From the NCBI GenBank assembly GCA_009103225.1, contig RHPI01002503.1:823124-887123 (forward strand): a stretch of DNA of 64,000 nt, written 5' to 3'. The number at the start of each line of letters is the position of its first letter. Position 1 is the stretch's first letter. The notes under the pieces were generated by a model. The model worked only from the letters and a program-made list of their open reading frames with translations, ran no database searches and was not told the origin of the DNA. Of the stretch, positions 1-12,334 are shown in pieces. Position numbers and translations under genes: made by a program. The stretch comes from Chlorokybus atmophyticus. Lineage: Eukaryota > Streptophyta > Chlorokybophyceae > Chlorokybales > Chlorokybaceae.

Positions 1-122
1 CCCCCCCTCTCTGCACATACGCGTATATTGTGCCACAGCACGCACAAGTATGCGGCATGTTTGTGCGTCCTTCCTCTGTCCCTCTCTCCCTCTCTCTCTC
101 TCTCTCTCTGCACAATCACAAG

Positions 123-1554
123 GTTGCATGCCTTCAAGGCCAAGTTGGCCCAACACCTTTTCGCAGCACGACTGCCCCAGAACGGTGGTGCACCAACATC
201 AAGGTGTATTTCCCGGAACCGGAGAAGACTTTCAGCGAGTGGAAGAGCTGCAGTCTCCGGAATGCCAATTTGAAAGTGGTATGACATGCTAGTATGCTGG
301 CATTATCTATTTTGGTGGTTGCGTGTGTTGCGTTGGTAGTCATTATATCTTATCTTTCTATCTTATGCAGCTAGAAAAGCTCATCACCAAAGCTGGAGGG
401 TTCGCGCTCATACCTCTGGACGAAATGCCAGATGATTGGCATGATTTTGAATCGAAAGTGGACATTCAGCCTCTGCCCCTTTTAAACTTGGAGGATGGAG
501 GGTCATATGTCATGGCCGGGGCCGGGTATGACAACCGCTTCATCCAGCAGGTGAGAAGTTCGTGTTAAACTTCTCACATATGTCCTTGCATGGCATGTCA
601 ACGCGGTGCTTGTATTGTCTGCTTCCACCAAGGTCTTACGTATGTCTGTGCGAAATGGTGCGTTCACTTGCAGGTCCAGACTCATGAGGGCTTCATAAGA
701 CGTGAGGCCACCATATAGGAGAACAAAGGCGCGGAACGGGCTGTGGCATTGTTGAAGGATCTCGGGGACCAAGACGCAAGGCGCCTCTGCCAGCGTATGT
801 TTCGTGACTTGGAAGATGAGGTGCGAACATGTAGTTGTCTCGCAATTGGACAAGTTGTAGCGAGCCTAACAATTGCCATTGACATTCAGCTTTTAGAGAT
901 TGAAGGTGTAGCCATATCGCGCAACCGCGCGGTGATTGTAGAGGCCAAACATGAAGTTTCGGGCGGCCACGCAAAGAAGTTTGCTCGAAAGATGGCGACT
1001 CTAAGGTACTCTGCTGTCTTGTGCATCAGATTACTCAATGTGTGAGGTCACGCGTGTGTTGTTCACTTCCAATCTCACTATCATTGCTGCTTTTATTTTG
1101 GAGGTTTGTGAACGACAAGGTCCCCTCTGCACATCACCTCCAAAACAAGGAGCTGCTGGCAGTCCTCTACGCGGATTGCGTCACCGCCAACGTTAACGAT
1201 CAAAGAGAGCTTACCAAGCTCTGCCGGCAGCATAAGATCAAACTTTTGCTGCCCACAGGGGCGGCCTACGGGACTGGAGACGGGTGTTTCCCATCTCCAT
1301 ATCGGCACAGCACGTCAGTGCCACTTGCCACCCCGACACCCCCTGTGCTGGCGGCAAACCTAGTCGCTGCCAAGAGCTGGACTCGGCTGGCACCGAGCGT
1401 CAAGACACCTGATCGTGTTCGCCGGAACACGCCTGCAAGTGCTCCTCGGGCGACAACGATGCCGACAACGCGGGCGCGCTCTCTGCTACAAGGGCGCTGG
1501 CGGGAACAAGCTGAGGAAGGCTTGATCTTTCTGCGCCGGTGGTTCCGGAGATGA
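123..1554 (+). CDS. Hypothetical protein with PD-(D/E)XK nuclease-like signature (5' partial)
   Basis: Plus-strand gene entering from the left edge. Exons 123-278, 371-550, 719-820, 890-1005 and 1104-1554 have AG acceptors and GT donors, and all phases agree, so about 334 residues are visible. The first visible exon follows a CT-rich tract that could be its polypyrimidine tract, so the true start is probably upstream of the window. The fourth exon reads LLEIEGVAISRN then AVIVEAKHEV: an acidic residue before a beta strand, then E-x-K, which is the usual core of PD-(D/E)XK-fold nucleases. An acidic helix (ENKGAERAVALL) sits before it, as expected for the fold. A later block (ELLAVLYADCV, then LLLPTGAAYG) resembles the C-terminal part of such domains. 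The last 100 residues are low-complexity and basic. The gene is not recognised as a named family; the fold call is inference from the motif and spacing. Confidence 0.55.
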
Positions 1555-4500
1555 GAGAGTAACGCCCGTGCACATTGTGCGGGTGTTTCAGGTACGGAAG
1601 CGTGGTAGCGTACGCGCAGAATTTGACGGATGCTCTGCGTGCAGGGCAACAGCTGCTCTCTTTGTGTTTTGCATGTGAGTCTTATAATCAATGGTTGTCA
1701 TGTTATAGACGAGCATAAAAGGCTCAGTAGCACCAACTCGATGCATGTCACGCAGGTTCTGGACGGGTCATGTCACCGTGTCTACGGTGGAAGCATCTGC
1801 TTGGAGTCCTTGACGCGCGCGGGCGGGACACCCGCCATGAGTGTGGAGAACTTGCATTGATGAGACATGGCCCGTACATTCTATGACCCTGTTTGTGAGC
1901 ACTATTACTTGACATTTGTGTCTCTGGCCTTCTATCTCCTGCGCATCTACTTGCATCCCCTCTTGTTCAGGGTGTCCATCTTCTGTTGTTGCCAGCAGCT
2001 GTGGGTGCAGGCCTTCACGCAGATCCTTTGCATCAAATTGAAGGCAATGCCAGGCTAGATGTTGCTAGCAGCCTTGAGTACAGCTTACCCAAGGCCGGAA
2101 AGGCGTTTTGCAGCACAGCATGGGCGACAAGCTTGCCATCGGACTCCCATGTCCCATTGGTTGTTCATGTTGCTCTGTGCAATGGTGTGTAGCATGTTGG
2201 CTTGTTCTCCGTAAATTGCAACAATATCCGCAATGAATTGTACAAACACAGCTCCAGTATGTTGAGGTTGCAAGCAACCGACCAGTCGACACGGTGGTGT
2301 TTGAATATTGTCCTTGTGAGTGGGATGACACCTCCAAGTGCTGAACGCTTTTACTCCTGCTGCGCTATGGTGCATGAGGGGGCTGGCTGAGAACCTCCTC
2401 CCAACCTTGCGCTGGTGAGATCTTTGCAAAGTACGCCAGGCTTTTGCTCAAACACAGTGCGAACAACGCAATTACACCAGTGCGTATATAGACACACTTC
2501 ATATATAAAGCGGTGGTCGTCTGCTACTCAAAGCCACATTGCCATCAGGAACAACTGGCATTCTGCCTTTGCCAGCAACACCGTCTGCACCCGAACCAAA
2601 CATTTCGGCACACATTGAGCGAGGTGATGTCTATAGCGTGGGCAACCAACCATGCACACTTACGAGTAATGACTTGTACTGCACAGGCACCTTGCAAAAT
2701 TTGCCACAGGACTGCATCATGCCGCAGCATAGCGGCATGCAGCGGCTTTGGTCAGGCACACAAGCAGCGGACAATCGTGCATCTAGTGGTCATCTTCATA
2801 TGCTAAGCAACAGCGTCAGCGTGTTACCTAGACTGACTGTGTGATGCGTGCTATGCTTAGACGTGCAGCAACACAGTAACACCAACTCCATTGGCTAGCA
2901 CCAGTAGACTGAAGTACCATTACGTAGATGCTAGGTGCCAACATCGCTGGCAACTGTTGATATTTTGAATCAACTAGAACATTAGGACATGTCTCGCCCA
3001 GCAAGCAGCACGTAACGCGCTGTAGAGATTACCTGCTCCGTTGCCTGCCGTTATCTACAACTGGTCTCAACATGCACCCGCCGTTCCCATGCTCCCGCCC
3101 CTGCTCTGCTTCTCCATCTCCTTGTGGCACGCACCCGCCGGACCGCACACCAAGTCCACCACACGGAAGCACCTGTTGCCTTCACCATCAAAGAGGACAA
3201 TGCGCATGGCGTGTAGATGCACCTGCTGGGGCGCTGTCGATGACATTCGCAAGCGTGCGGGCGGCAGCAAGGCGGGTGGTCTTGCACGACAACGCGTTGT
3301 CATTCTGTTCTTTGCACAAGCAACTGAAGCATGCCTCTCCGCCAGCTCCAGAAGGCATGCTTAGCAGCACTCCATCACGCGGCCAGCTGGCGCCTATGTG
3401 CTAAAACACCCTCAGCAAGGGCTCTCTCCACTTCCCCCATGTGCTCACCACAGGGAGATGAGCATGATGTTGACTTTCGATCACACGCAGCGTGTATGAG
3501 GCACGGCTCACCTCCTGCAAGCACGCGTCGGAGGCCTTGTCAAACGTTCTCAAGCGTTTGGTGCTGACAGCGGTGAGACCAGTTTCTTGCAACTCCAGAG
3601 ACAGCACCCTGTTGAGCTGGGCGTACTTCTCTCACGCTGACTGCTGTCAACATACAATACAATTGATTCCCCTTCCTGTCTTCAGAGGATGACACCGTCT
3701 GCCGAACCCAGGAAGCCCTAGGTTCCACGACAAGTCCAGATCCTGCAGGAGCACACCCGCTCACAACATTGGCACAACAGGCACTCCAATACATACTCCT
3801 GGGATAGTGTGCGTCACTGACAATGTATGCGGAACTCATTACAGCATACCCCTGAAGAGTTGGCAGCTTGTGTGTGTTTGCTGATCTGAAGTGTGTTGTT
3901 GTTGTTGTTGCCAAACCGGCCAACCCCGCAGAGGGGTTGTAATGTACACCTTCTCGTGCTTCTTCTGGTGTGGAAAACTCGCCGACTGTTCCATTGATTA
4001 CCTTGCTGCTGGCGCGCGCTCTTCCTTTTGGGGACGTTGTGCGTGTACCGCGCTCCCTCCTTTCTGTACCTCCAGAGCTGCCCTAACTGGCAGAGCCTGT
4101 TTGGGTCAAAGAAAGAAATGAATGCTGTGTTTATTCACATAAAGGGGGCGGTGCACCTGACCACAGAACGTGACTCTATCCTCAGACTTTGCTGGAGTTG
4201 TTGTTTGGTTGCCAACGACTGCTGCCGCAGCCAACGTGAATGCTCCCAGCAGTGCCACACAACGCGTGACTGTACAAGTCTCGCTCGAGGTAGCTTCGAA
4301 TGTGGGGGGAGCCTGTATGCATCTACGATGTGTATGACACACAAGAACCGCACAGGCGATCGGTGTGGGATCATGGCGACGCTGCTACTCATACGTGTGA
4401 CATGTGATGACTGCCAACTCATACATTGCCCCTTTTCTCCTTAATTGTAAACCACAGATAGACAAAAACTGCAAAGACACCACCGAGAAACTACATGAAC

Positions 4501-7500
4501 CAAAAGCCAAGAAACACGCACAGAAATGTACTAGGCAAGTTGAACGCCTGCCATGTTATTACCTTTTTCGACACAGGTGTCTGGGCTGCAAAGTAGTCCC
4601 TCGCCTTATGGCGACTGAGGTTGCTCGGTTGGGAGTCCACTTAGAGCCCTGGCACACAAGCTAGGCACATGCATGACAAGATGCGCAAGGTGCTGCTTCT
4701 CACCAAACGACTCACAACGCTGTGATTCGGTGCAGAAGCGTGCCACTCACCAGCAACTGGCGTGAGCTTGGTCGGTCGACGCATGTCGCCCGTGCAGTGG
4801 CAAGCAGGCAAGCATGAGACGCCATGGCTATGATCGCCACGCTAGCAGCAGACACCCCTGCGACTGACTATGCGCAAATTCAGTTAACTACAGCAGGCAG
4901 TGTTGACTACAGCGCGCAGCATGCTTGGTCAGCAACGAAGCGCAGGTGTGCTGCATCTAGCATGCCGCCCGAAAACAACGACAACAAGACAACGACGACA
5001 GCGCAAAAGCCTGAAAATAGAAGAGAGTCTACCCCGGTAGGTTGTTAGCTGTAAGGGAGCCCCTCGCCGCCACTGCTGCCAACTGTCAATGACACCAGCA
5101 GTGCTGTTCTAGCATGCACGAGAAGCCGACTTGCGGCCGTCGCGCCTCAGTAGTGTCTCCTGCCTACCTTCTGCCAACACCCCCCCGTTGTTGGAGCTTC
5201 CGGCGCGTAGCGCAGCGTAGCACTGGGCACCAACGGAACGGAAGGCAGATCCACCACCGCCACCGCCACCGAGTACGTCACCGCTGCCTGAGTGGTGCGG
5301 GTGGGGGTGGGGGTGGGGGTGGGGGCGTGTGGGGGGTTGTGTGCACGCGCGCAGCAAGTGCCGTAGTGTGCCTGAGTCAGGTTGCAACTTAGCCGCAGGG
5401 CCTGCTTGACACGTGCGTTTGCTTTGGGCGCTGCCTCCGCCGGCAAGGCGCTGCCTGCCTACATGTGCGTCAAGCTTGATTTCGCGCTGCTCCGCAAGGT
5501 AAACTCCGTCGCTAACTGTCTGTGCTTCAGTGCATGGGTGCTGGTGAATCGGCAACACGTGGTCTATTGCGTGCGTTCAGCTGGGTAGGATGTTGACAGT
5601 GACAACCTGCGAAGGCCAAGGCTTTGCCTTCAGCTTGCTTGGGAGGGTGCGCTTTGTGTGTGCAGCAGGCGCCTTGCAGGATTCCACGTTGGTCAGAGGC
5701 GCTGTCGCTGACAGCGAAGAACACTCCTTTACCTTATGGCAAGTGCCATAGTTTGTAGGTCCTTGTGGCGAGCTTGCGCTTTACAGCTGACTGCATGCAT
5801 GCTAGTGACTAGTATTAGCTGCTTGTAAGGGCGCCTGCGTTTGTCGTGCCATCAGTGACTGCGTTTAGGCACGCTCTGGAGTCCTGGAGTAGATGCAGAG
5901 TGAATGCAGGCAGTCATGCAATGCAAGCCAAACATAGTGATGTGAACGCCTCACTAGGGTTTGCCTGGCCAAGCCAAGCAAACCCTACTGAGGAGGCCAA
6001 CGAGCCTGTCTGGTTGTGTGTTGTAGGATTAACGGCACAGGTCACTGCTTGGGCCCAAGCAAATGGCGCTTTGCCTGCTGTTAAAAGCAGCAACGGTGCG
6101 TCAGCCACGCGCTTGCTGTATTAAGCATTCCGGCAAGCCTCCAGGGCGCGGCGTGCTGCGTCAACTGCTGGAAGCAACTGACAAATTCATGCTCTTGGGT
6201 GTGGGTGAAGACTGCGCATAGCTCTATTGCAACCTGCAGTGTGTTGAGCCCAGCGCTTCATGTAAGGCAAGCTGCCTGGCAGTCAGTGTATGTCTCGCTG
6301 ACTGTTTCATTTTGCCGGCGCATTGTCTGCATCAATTAGGGCAGCTGCCTGTTGGAGTGTGCTACGTTTGTGAATGCCCGCCTTGAAAGCAGCAGTTCTG
6401 CCGGCGATGCTGTGGGCGCCATTGATGACATGCTCACGACATGTGTGCAATTGATCTGCTCACCACCTGTGCTACCCGCAGTTTCAGTCCTATGGGCCTT
6501 GAGGTTGAAGAGCCATTCATGATTCTGATGATGACCTCCATAGCGACGCTAGTGAAGATAGCGAAGGTGACCGTCTCGTCTTTTGAATGGTTGACAGCGT
6601 TGTGTTGGATGTGTCCGACAACGCCATCTGGCAAAAGGCGTGCCATAGTGCATGTTGCTGAGTTGTTAACTGTAGCGTAAAGCATGCACGCAGCGTAGAC
6701 GCTCAACAGTGTGTTTTGCATTGCACTGCTTGTCAGGTTACAGAAGCAGCTTCAGCAGCCTCGTGTGCTGCTTCAGCTGCAGCGCGGCATCGGCGATGCC
6801 GCGCTGCAGCTGAAGCAGCACACGAGGGCGATGTTGCACGCTGTGCATGGTGGCATCTGGAGCTTAACATCCCAGCCCGCGAGGTGTATCACAGCATAGG
6901 CATTACCTTGCGTATACTGATCAGCAAACGCTCTACATCCCAAGTTCAACATTGCAAAGTTGCTCTGTCGACAGGTTGTTTGTCGCATCAGCGCAGCTGC
7001 AGACTGTCGCTGAGGCTTTGGAAGTGAATGGAGAACAGCCATTGCGCCTGCATGACTGGCAGCTGAGGTCAAAGCACGCGGAGTGAGTTTCAGTAGCCGT
7101 TAAAACGTGCGATGTCATGTAGTGCTGCTTGACTGATGTCAAGGTGCTGGATCCCATAAGGGGCATACTGAGACCTCACACAGTAAAAGCATTCCAGACT
7201 GCTACCAGGGAGGAGTCGGAGCAAGTAGCTTATGCTTGTCGGTTGTGGCTGCGGTGAGGCGCATGGCACTTCTAAGTACATACCACAGCTTGTTCGCACC
7301 TTTTGCAAAGACTAAAGACTCGAATAAGTCATGAGCGAAACATGGATGACAACTTGGCGAGGTATGTGCTCACTGGCACAGTTACTTCAGACGGCATTGC
7401 ATGCAACTCGACTCTGTTCTATGCATGTTGCTCGACTGCGTCTCCAACTCTGGGGTTGCCTACCTCCTGCAACTGTTGTGCTTTCGTCCGGTACTCAGGA

Positions 7501-8800
7501 ACATATTTCCCCATCTCTGCATGTTTGTACCAATGAGCATGGCGGCGGCATTTCAACCGTGTGCCATCTGCCTTCAACTGCATGCTATTGCGTCAAGCCG
7601 GTTGTATGCATGTGCTGACTCAGTATGCTTGCATGCATCTGAAGAGCTGAGACCCTGCCAACTAATGACACTGGACTCATTGTGTTTTGCTAGTGACGTC
7701 TTGCTTGCCAGATGGGTATCAGCTGCCATCAGCAGCTTATTGTAATCTGATCGGGCAGAGATAGACCTGAGCTGTGTCAGAGCTGCAGCAAACGCAATCG
7801 ACGCTCATGATGTAAGCATCAGTTTGTGAAACCCAAGGCATGACTGTCACACATCGCTGACTACTTACACACGGGCGTGCTTACCTCCAGGGTGGTGCTG
7901 TTCGGGCGTTCAACAACGGACAGTCAGCTGCTGCTGCCAGGCATGTTGACACGGATGATTGACAACAAGCAAATCGCCTTATTTGAGGAGATCATGGGCG
8001 CTTTGCCTCAGCTTGCGTGCATTTGAGCTTGTGCGAACGACGGCGAGTTGAAGGCTCTTATTGGCTGTGAAATGCCATGCCCAGTGGGTTGTCACAGTCT
8101 GCTTGCCGAGGTAGAAAGATGGATACTGATCCATCACGTTCCAGGCATGATCACTTGGCATGGTTGCCAGCATAGTAGCACCACGCGCCTAAAACCATAA
8201 CTGCATGCGCATATACCCGTATGACATGTTACATAATGCATTCTTGTGAAAAGCGCGCATTTTTTGGGCCCCACCGCCAGGAAAATGCCCTTGTCCCGAG
8301 TTTGGTGCTATATCGCACTGCGCGTCATTAAGTTGTGAATTGCTGGTTGCGCGCGGTGCGAAATGACCCTACCTTCGGGGGAGGGGCCTGGCGGTTGGCC
8401 TTGCTAAAGGGTAGATTACCAATGGTGTAACAATATTCTGAGCACGCATTACTGTCGCATGCAAAACCTGCTAGTAAGTCATGCCCGCATATACGCGTAT
8501 GCAGTGTCTTGTAATGCATGTTCACATGCCGCATGGTGTTACTATGGTTGTCAGTGGGAGTTGGTGTTGTGCAGGGTAAGGCTGATGGTGTCACTCAGCG
8601 GATGCTCCAACTGGCTGACGAACAGAACAGCAGCAGCTTCGTCGCTGATGATACTCCGTGTCTCTCAACAGTTGGGCCAGGCGTGTGCACATGTGAAAAG
8701 GGTCCTCACAAGTCTTGCATCGGAAGCGACGCAACTCTTCAACCTTGTGGCTGGTGTCAGTCGGGAGGCTCAGACAGGTTGTCTTGAGTTAAGGCGGTAG
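1555..8800. other. Long stretch without a supportable gene
   Basis: About 7.2 kb with no gene I can defend. Short open stretches (for example 2030-2180, 2540-2840 and 8575-8787, plus strand) look mildly coding and some sit next to splice-like sites, but none extends, repeats a known motif or joins its neighbours in phase. The sequence is rich in TG/CA and GCTGC words. Two short AC-rich and GT-rich direct similarities occur near 8204-8240 and 8484-8520. A perfect 69-base palindrome lies at 6759-6827 and is listed separately. The zone could hold a decayed gene or old transposon remains. Confidence 0.5.
6759..6827. repeat. Perfect 34-bp inverted repeat with 1-nt centre
   Basis: The left arm 6759-6792 is the exact reverse complement of 6794-6827, around the single base at 6793. 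The arms are GC-rich and contain GCTGC words. No flanking target-site duplication is visible and the match stops abruptly on both sides. It does not fall in a gene I can identify. Confidence 0.95.
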
Positions 8801-9302
8801 CTGTTAGTAACGCGAATTGCAACGTAACCGACGTCGATCGAGCGAGATTGTTGGGATGAGTGAAGCCGCGCGTCGATGTTGACAGTGCTGGAAGTGTTGA
8901 TGTTGTATGTTTGTCGTCCGTGTGTGAATGACCGGCAGTTTCAAATTGTCAGTAGCGGTCTTTGTGTCGACGGCGTTAATTGCATGCTGTGCGACGTTTG
9001 CCGTTGTGACTGTGTGTAGTTTAATTACTTTTAAAGTTTGGGCGGGCGCTGGTGTGTGGAAGGTACGCTGTCGGGCAGCGTACAGGTCTTGAAGTGGTGA
9101 CCCAGATGCATCCACCCTGACAGTGAAGGCTGGATGCCAAATGATGGATGATCCCACCGAGATGCTGCTGGCCGCAGGCTCGTGGAACAGCATGTGGTTG
9201 GTTGCGCGTGTCGGCTCAGGTGATGCAGCGGTGCTCAGCGGCGTTGTTGACGACAGGTGCGGGAGGCGCAGGCGGAGCAGCAGCTTGGCCGTAGCTGTCA
9301 TA
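8801..9302. other. No supported gene; long antisense open frame only
   Basis: A minus-strand open frame of about 170 codons (8804-9316) crosses this stretch. It is rich in T, A, H and R, has no recognisable motif, and its start overlaps the SINE-like copy that begins at 9294. I see no splice pattern or homology to support it. Confidence 0.4.
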
Positions 9303-9395
9303 ACCATCTCGATCATCGTAGCAAAGCGCTACGATGAGGGGAGGCGTCAAGGGTTTATAATGTCATTTATTTTTCTTTGGTATCGTGTGACATTC
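9294..9395 (-). repeat. SINE-like repeat, copy A (degenerate)
   Basis: On the minus strand this copy carries a tRNA-like head (GCTACGATGATCGAGATGG) after a CGCCTCCCCTCATCGTAGCG leader. It shares leader, head and a TAAATAAA-like stretch with copy B at 9560-9715, about 322 bp away, at roughly 80 percent identity by eye. The segment 9313-9337 forms a 10-bp stem around AAAGC. No box B is visible after the head, so this copy looks truncated. Confidence 0.55.
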
Positions 9396-9559
9396 CTCTC
9401 GGCGTTAACCCGCGCTCACTCCCGTGTCCCGTGTACGGGAGAGCAAGCCATAGGACTCCGTACCGATTAGATACCTGGCCGCGCAACTCTGCGCGCAGAC
9501 GACGCGCAGAGCGACCCGCGCGCTCGACCTAATGGACGATAACATCAAGTATGGTCGCC

Positions 9560-9715
9560 CTTCTCACCCATCCGCATGCAGTGAGATTCGAACCCATATT
9601 CCAAGCTCCAATACCAACGTCAAAACCATCGAGGTCATCGCAGCAAAAGCGCTATGATGAGGGGAGGCGTCAAAGGTTTGTGATTTTATTTATTTGTCTT
9701 TAATACCGCGTGACA
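9560..9715 (-). mobile_element. SINE-like retroelement with tRNA-like head, copy B
   Basis: Reading the minus strand, a box A-like segment (TGACCTCGATGGTTTTGACG, 9638-9619) is followed about 25 bases later by a box B-like segment (GGGTTCGAATCTC, 9595-9583). That is the spacing of a tRNA-type RNA polymerase III promoter. The anticodon-arm region does not fold as a clean tRNA and there is no acceptor stem, so a SINE head is more likely than a working tRNA. The leader (GACGCCTCCCCTCATAGCG) is shared with copy A and with copy C at 31521-31571. Confidence 0.6.
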
Positions 9716-10436
9716 GTAGCGGTGCGGTCACACAACGGTTGCGCTCTCGTAGGATCCTCGTTGCGCGCAACTCCACCTCATCTGCTCGTAAGTATTGAGC
9801 TTTTGCGAACTCTGCATTGGTTATGTCCCCTCGGACTTCAGGTGGGTTGGCTGCTTCTGTTTTAGCCGCAGCGGTTGCCAGCGCATCATCTTGCAAGGGT
9901 CCAGGCAGGGTTCAACTTGAAATACGGGCGTGCGGGCAGCAGCGAGTGGCAAGGGGACAGTGACAGTGTCTCCCAAGCCAGCAATGCGATGCTGAATAGC
10001 TACAGACCTCCATACCTGTTAGGCTTCATGCTCGAGGTATTGGGCGGCGACGCGAAAGGACATTTCATCAGATCAGTAACCTTTTTAATTTCAATGCCTG
10101 ATAGCACATCTTGGAGTTGAACTTGTTAATAAAGTCATCCAGAGAGGTGGTTCTGGGACGGCCAGAGAAGTATAGCGCGTACGTGTTGCGAAGGGACTGC
10201 ATGTCGTCAATGTCGTTAACAGCGTCGTGGGCGTGAGGACAATGACGTGGAGTGGACTGACGAGAACTGTGAGCTGATGATGGACAGGGTCCGCTGCTCG
10301 AATGCCTCTGATATGATGAGGCTGAGGTTGGTGTCCAGCCGACGAGGTTGTTGGAGCTTTCCTTGGATAGTTCCCTCATGATAGGGCCACCGTAGTTGCG
10401 AGCAGGTGGCCTCCTGAAGACTATGTCCTCACTCAT
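9690..10436 (-). CDS. Hypothetical protein, two possible exons
   Basis: A minus-strand open frame starts with ATG at 10436 (MSEDIVFRRPPARNYGG) and stays open to 10068. Its composition is serine- and arginine-rich, followed by a more ordered end (DDMQSLRNTYALYF, then TTSLDDFINKFNSK). A second open stretch, 9896-9690, reads like protein (NAEFAKAQYLRADEVELR) and ends inside SINE copy B. A GT donor near 10085 and an AG acceptor near 9896 could join them, but the phases do not fit in the version I tried, so the exon junction is unresolved. No family is recognised. The 3' part may be repeat-derived. Confidence 0.35.
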
Positions 10437-12029
10437 GCAGATGCACGATGAGAGAGTGTATGCAGCCTAGAGTGTGTATGCTTTACTAGTAAACCACTCG
10501 AACAGCACCTCACACACAGCAATTGATGGTGCGCTATGTGCAAGCAAACAATGCTGTCACCCAGTGCAAACACTCAACACTACTGCAATGGTGCATGCAG
10601 CATTGGTGTGCAAGCACTCACTGAAGCAAAGGTGGGTGAAACTGTGAGTCAACAAGCTACTACTAGAGGTAGTGCAGTAACTACAGAAGCTTACTTGAGT
10701 AAAAAAAGGTCTATCAACTGTTAAGTGAGGTGAATGAATGCAGCAACAAAGTGATGCCACACTCGGATGGTAACGTTTCACACCGTGCCCGCAATGCAAC
10801 CAAGACCACACACAATGAGAAGCTATACACACGCTGCAAACGCTGCACTCTCTCGCATGTATGAAGGCTTCTAAGTAACCCGAACGGCTTGCTGTGCCCA
10901 GTCGCACCCCTTCACAACTTGTCGTCTCCGAGTCTCGTTCAACACAACACTCGAGCATGCAATAGCAGGCTTCACGCTTCACAACTCAAAGCTCTATTAC
11001 ACTTTCTCAAGTCTACTCTTACGTACTCACTCACGGTTTCATCAAGTATATAAGCAAGCGGTTTGCCTACTCATACTACCGTATGAACACATGTGAGCCA
11101 TCAGTTCAGCAAGCTTAACCGGTTTAATCACGGCTATTCCTTAGCTGTTCACTATTGAACTGTTTAGTCTAAAGCGAGTCTGTTCACGGGCAGCGTGGTA
11201 GACTCGCAACGGATCAGCTATAATCGAGGGACCTTCTGGTCGGAAGTTCCAAGGCTTAAGCTGGATCGCGGGGTCGTAAGGTCGTGACTTCTAATGGATT
11301 GCTAGGAAGACAGATGATAGGGTCGGCACCCCAACGTATCAGCTACGCGAGGCACCTATGAGGCCTGTCTCGAGACTGAGCAGTGGTCATTAAGGACGGA
11401 TGCCAGTAGCACGGGAGATCAGGACAGGGGTTGAAGGGAACTGTGATGCCGGTAGCTAGGGACGCGGGCTGGATGTAGGCATCCTCGAGGAGAATGAGCC
11501 CTTCTGGATGGTAATCATGACAATGTCATCTCGTGCGGCACAAGCCATGTCCACATGTGTTTACTACTTAAGGTTATAAAAATAATCTGTATACAATGAT
11601 AACGGTTGTGCTCGCATAAGGGCGCACACCCCCACACCCACGCATCCCAACCCACCACCACCCATTGGGTATATGAAGGTACTAATAATTTTTACCTTCA
11701 TCCTGTTGTTGACTTAATGCCGCATATGCATTATGTCGTGTTGCCAAACAATTAAATGGCGGCGGCGTGAGGGTGTAGCACAGTACTACACGCCACACAT
11801 TGCCCAGCACAATGCTGCCGTCACCGCCCTATATTGTTAAACGCACTCACCCCTCCACGTCACAGATCAAGCCCACGTGAAGGTGCACGCATTCGGCTAC
11901 ATGACGACATCGGGCTATTACGGGCGTGCGGATTCAGATACTGATGCAGGACACGTCGTCCCTTTTAAAGCTGAGCAACGACAACGAGTTAACCAAAGCT
12001 AGCATACTTGACTTCAAAGCGCTGAAAAC
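10437..12029. other. Non-genic stretch with one short coding-like remnant
   Basis: No complete gene is visible. On the minus strand 11531-11354 a frame of about 58 codons (HDYHPEGLILLEDAYIQP, then GITVPFNPCPDL) has strongly protein-like composition, but it is bounded by stops on both sides and I do not recognise it. It may be a remnant of a mobile-element protein. The rest is ordinary intergenic sequence, with C-rich runs near 11626-11665. Confidence 0.4.
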
Positions 12030-12300
12030 ATGGCTGAGACGAACACTCGGGACGCTCCGTGGGATGTCATTTACAAGTTGATCGCGCCGATCGACGCGAC
12101 CCGCACACCAAAGGCATAGGGTCTTCGCACGATTTGGAAGAACAAGGCACTTGGCTGCATGATTTGTTGTCTATATGCAGGAAGCAATGGTGCCGATTGC
12201 CACCACTGTACAACACTTGGTTGCTGTCATCACCCGAGGCGAATATATATATATATATCTATATATCCATATATATATATAGACTACGATATGTATATAT

Positions 12301-12334
<34 letters not shown>

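Noticed and set aside
8804-9316. Minus-strand open frame of 170 codons
   Set aside because: There is no recognisable motif, the composition is skewed, and it runs into SINE-like copy A.
9570-9640. Candidate tRNA gene (box A and box B on the minus strand)
   Set aside because: No acceptor stem or credible anticodon arm is visible, and the sequence recurs elsewhere as a repeat; a SINE head fits better.
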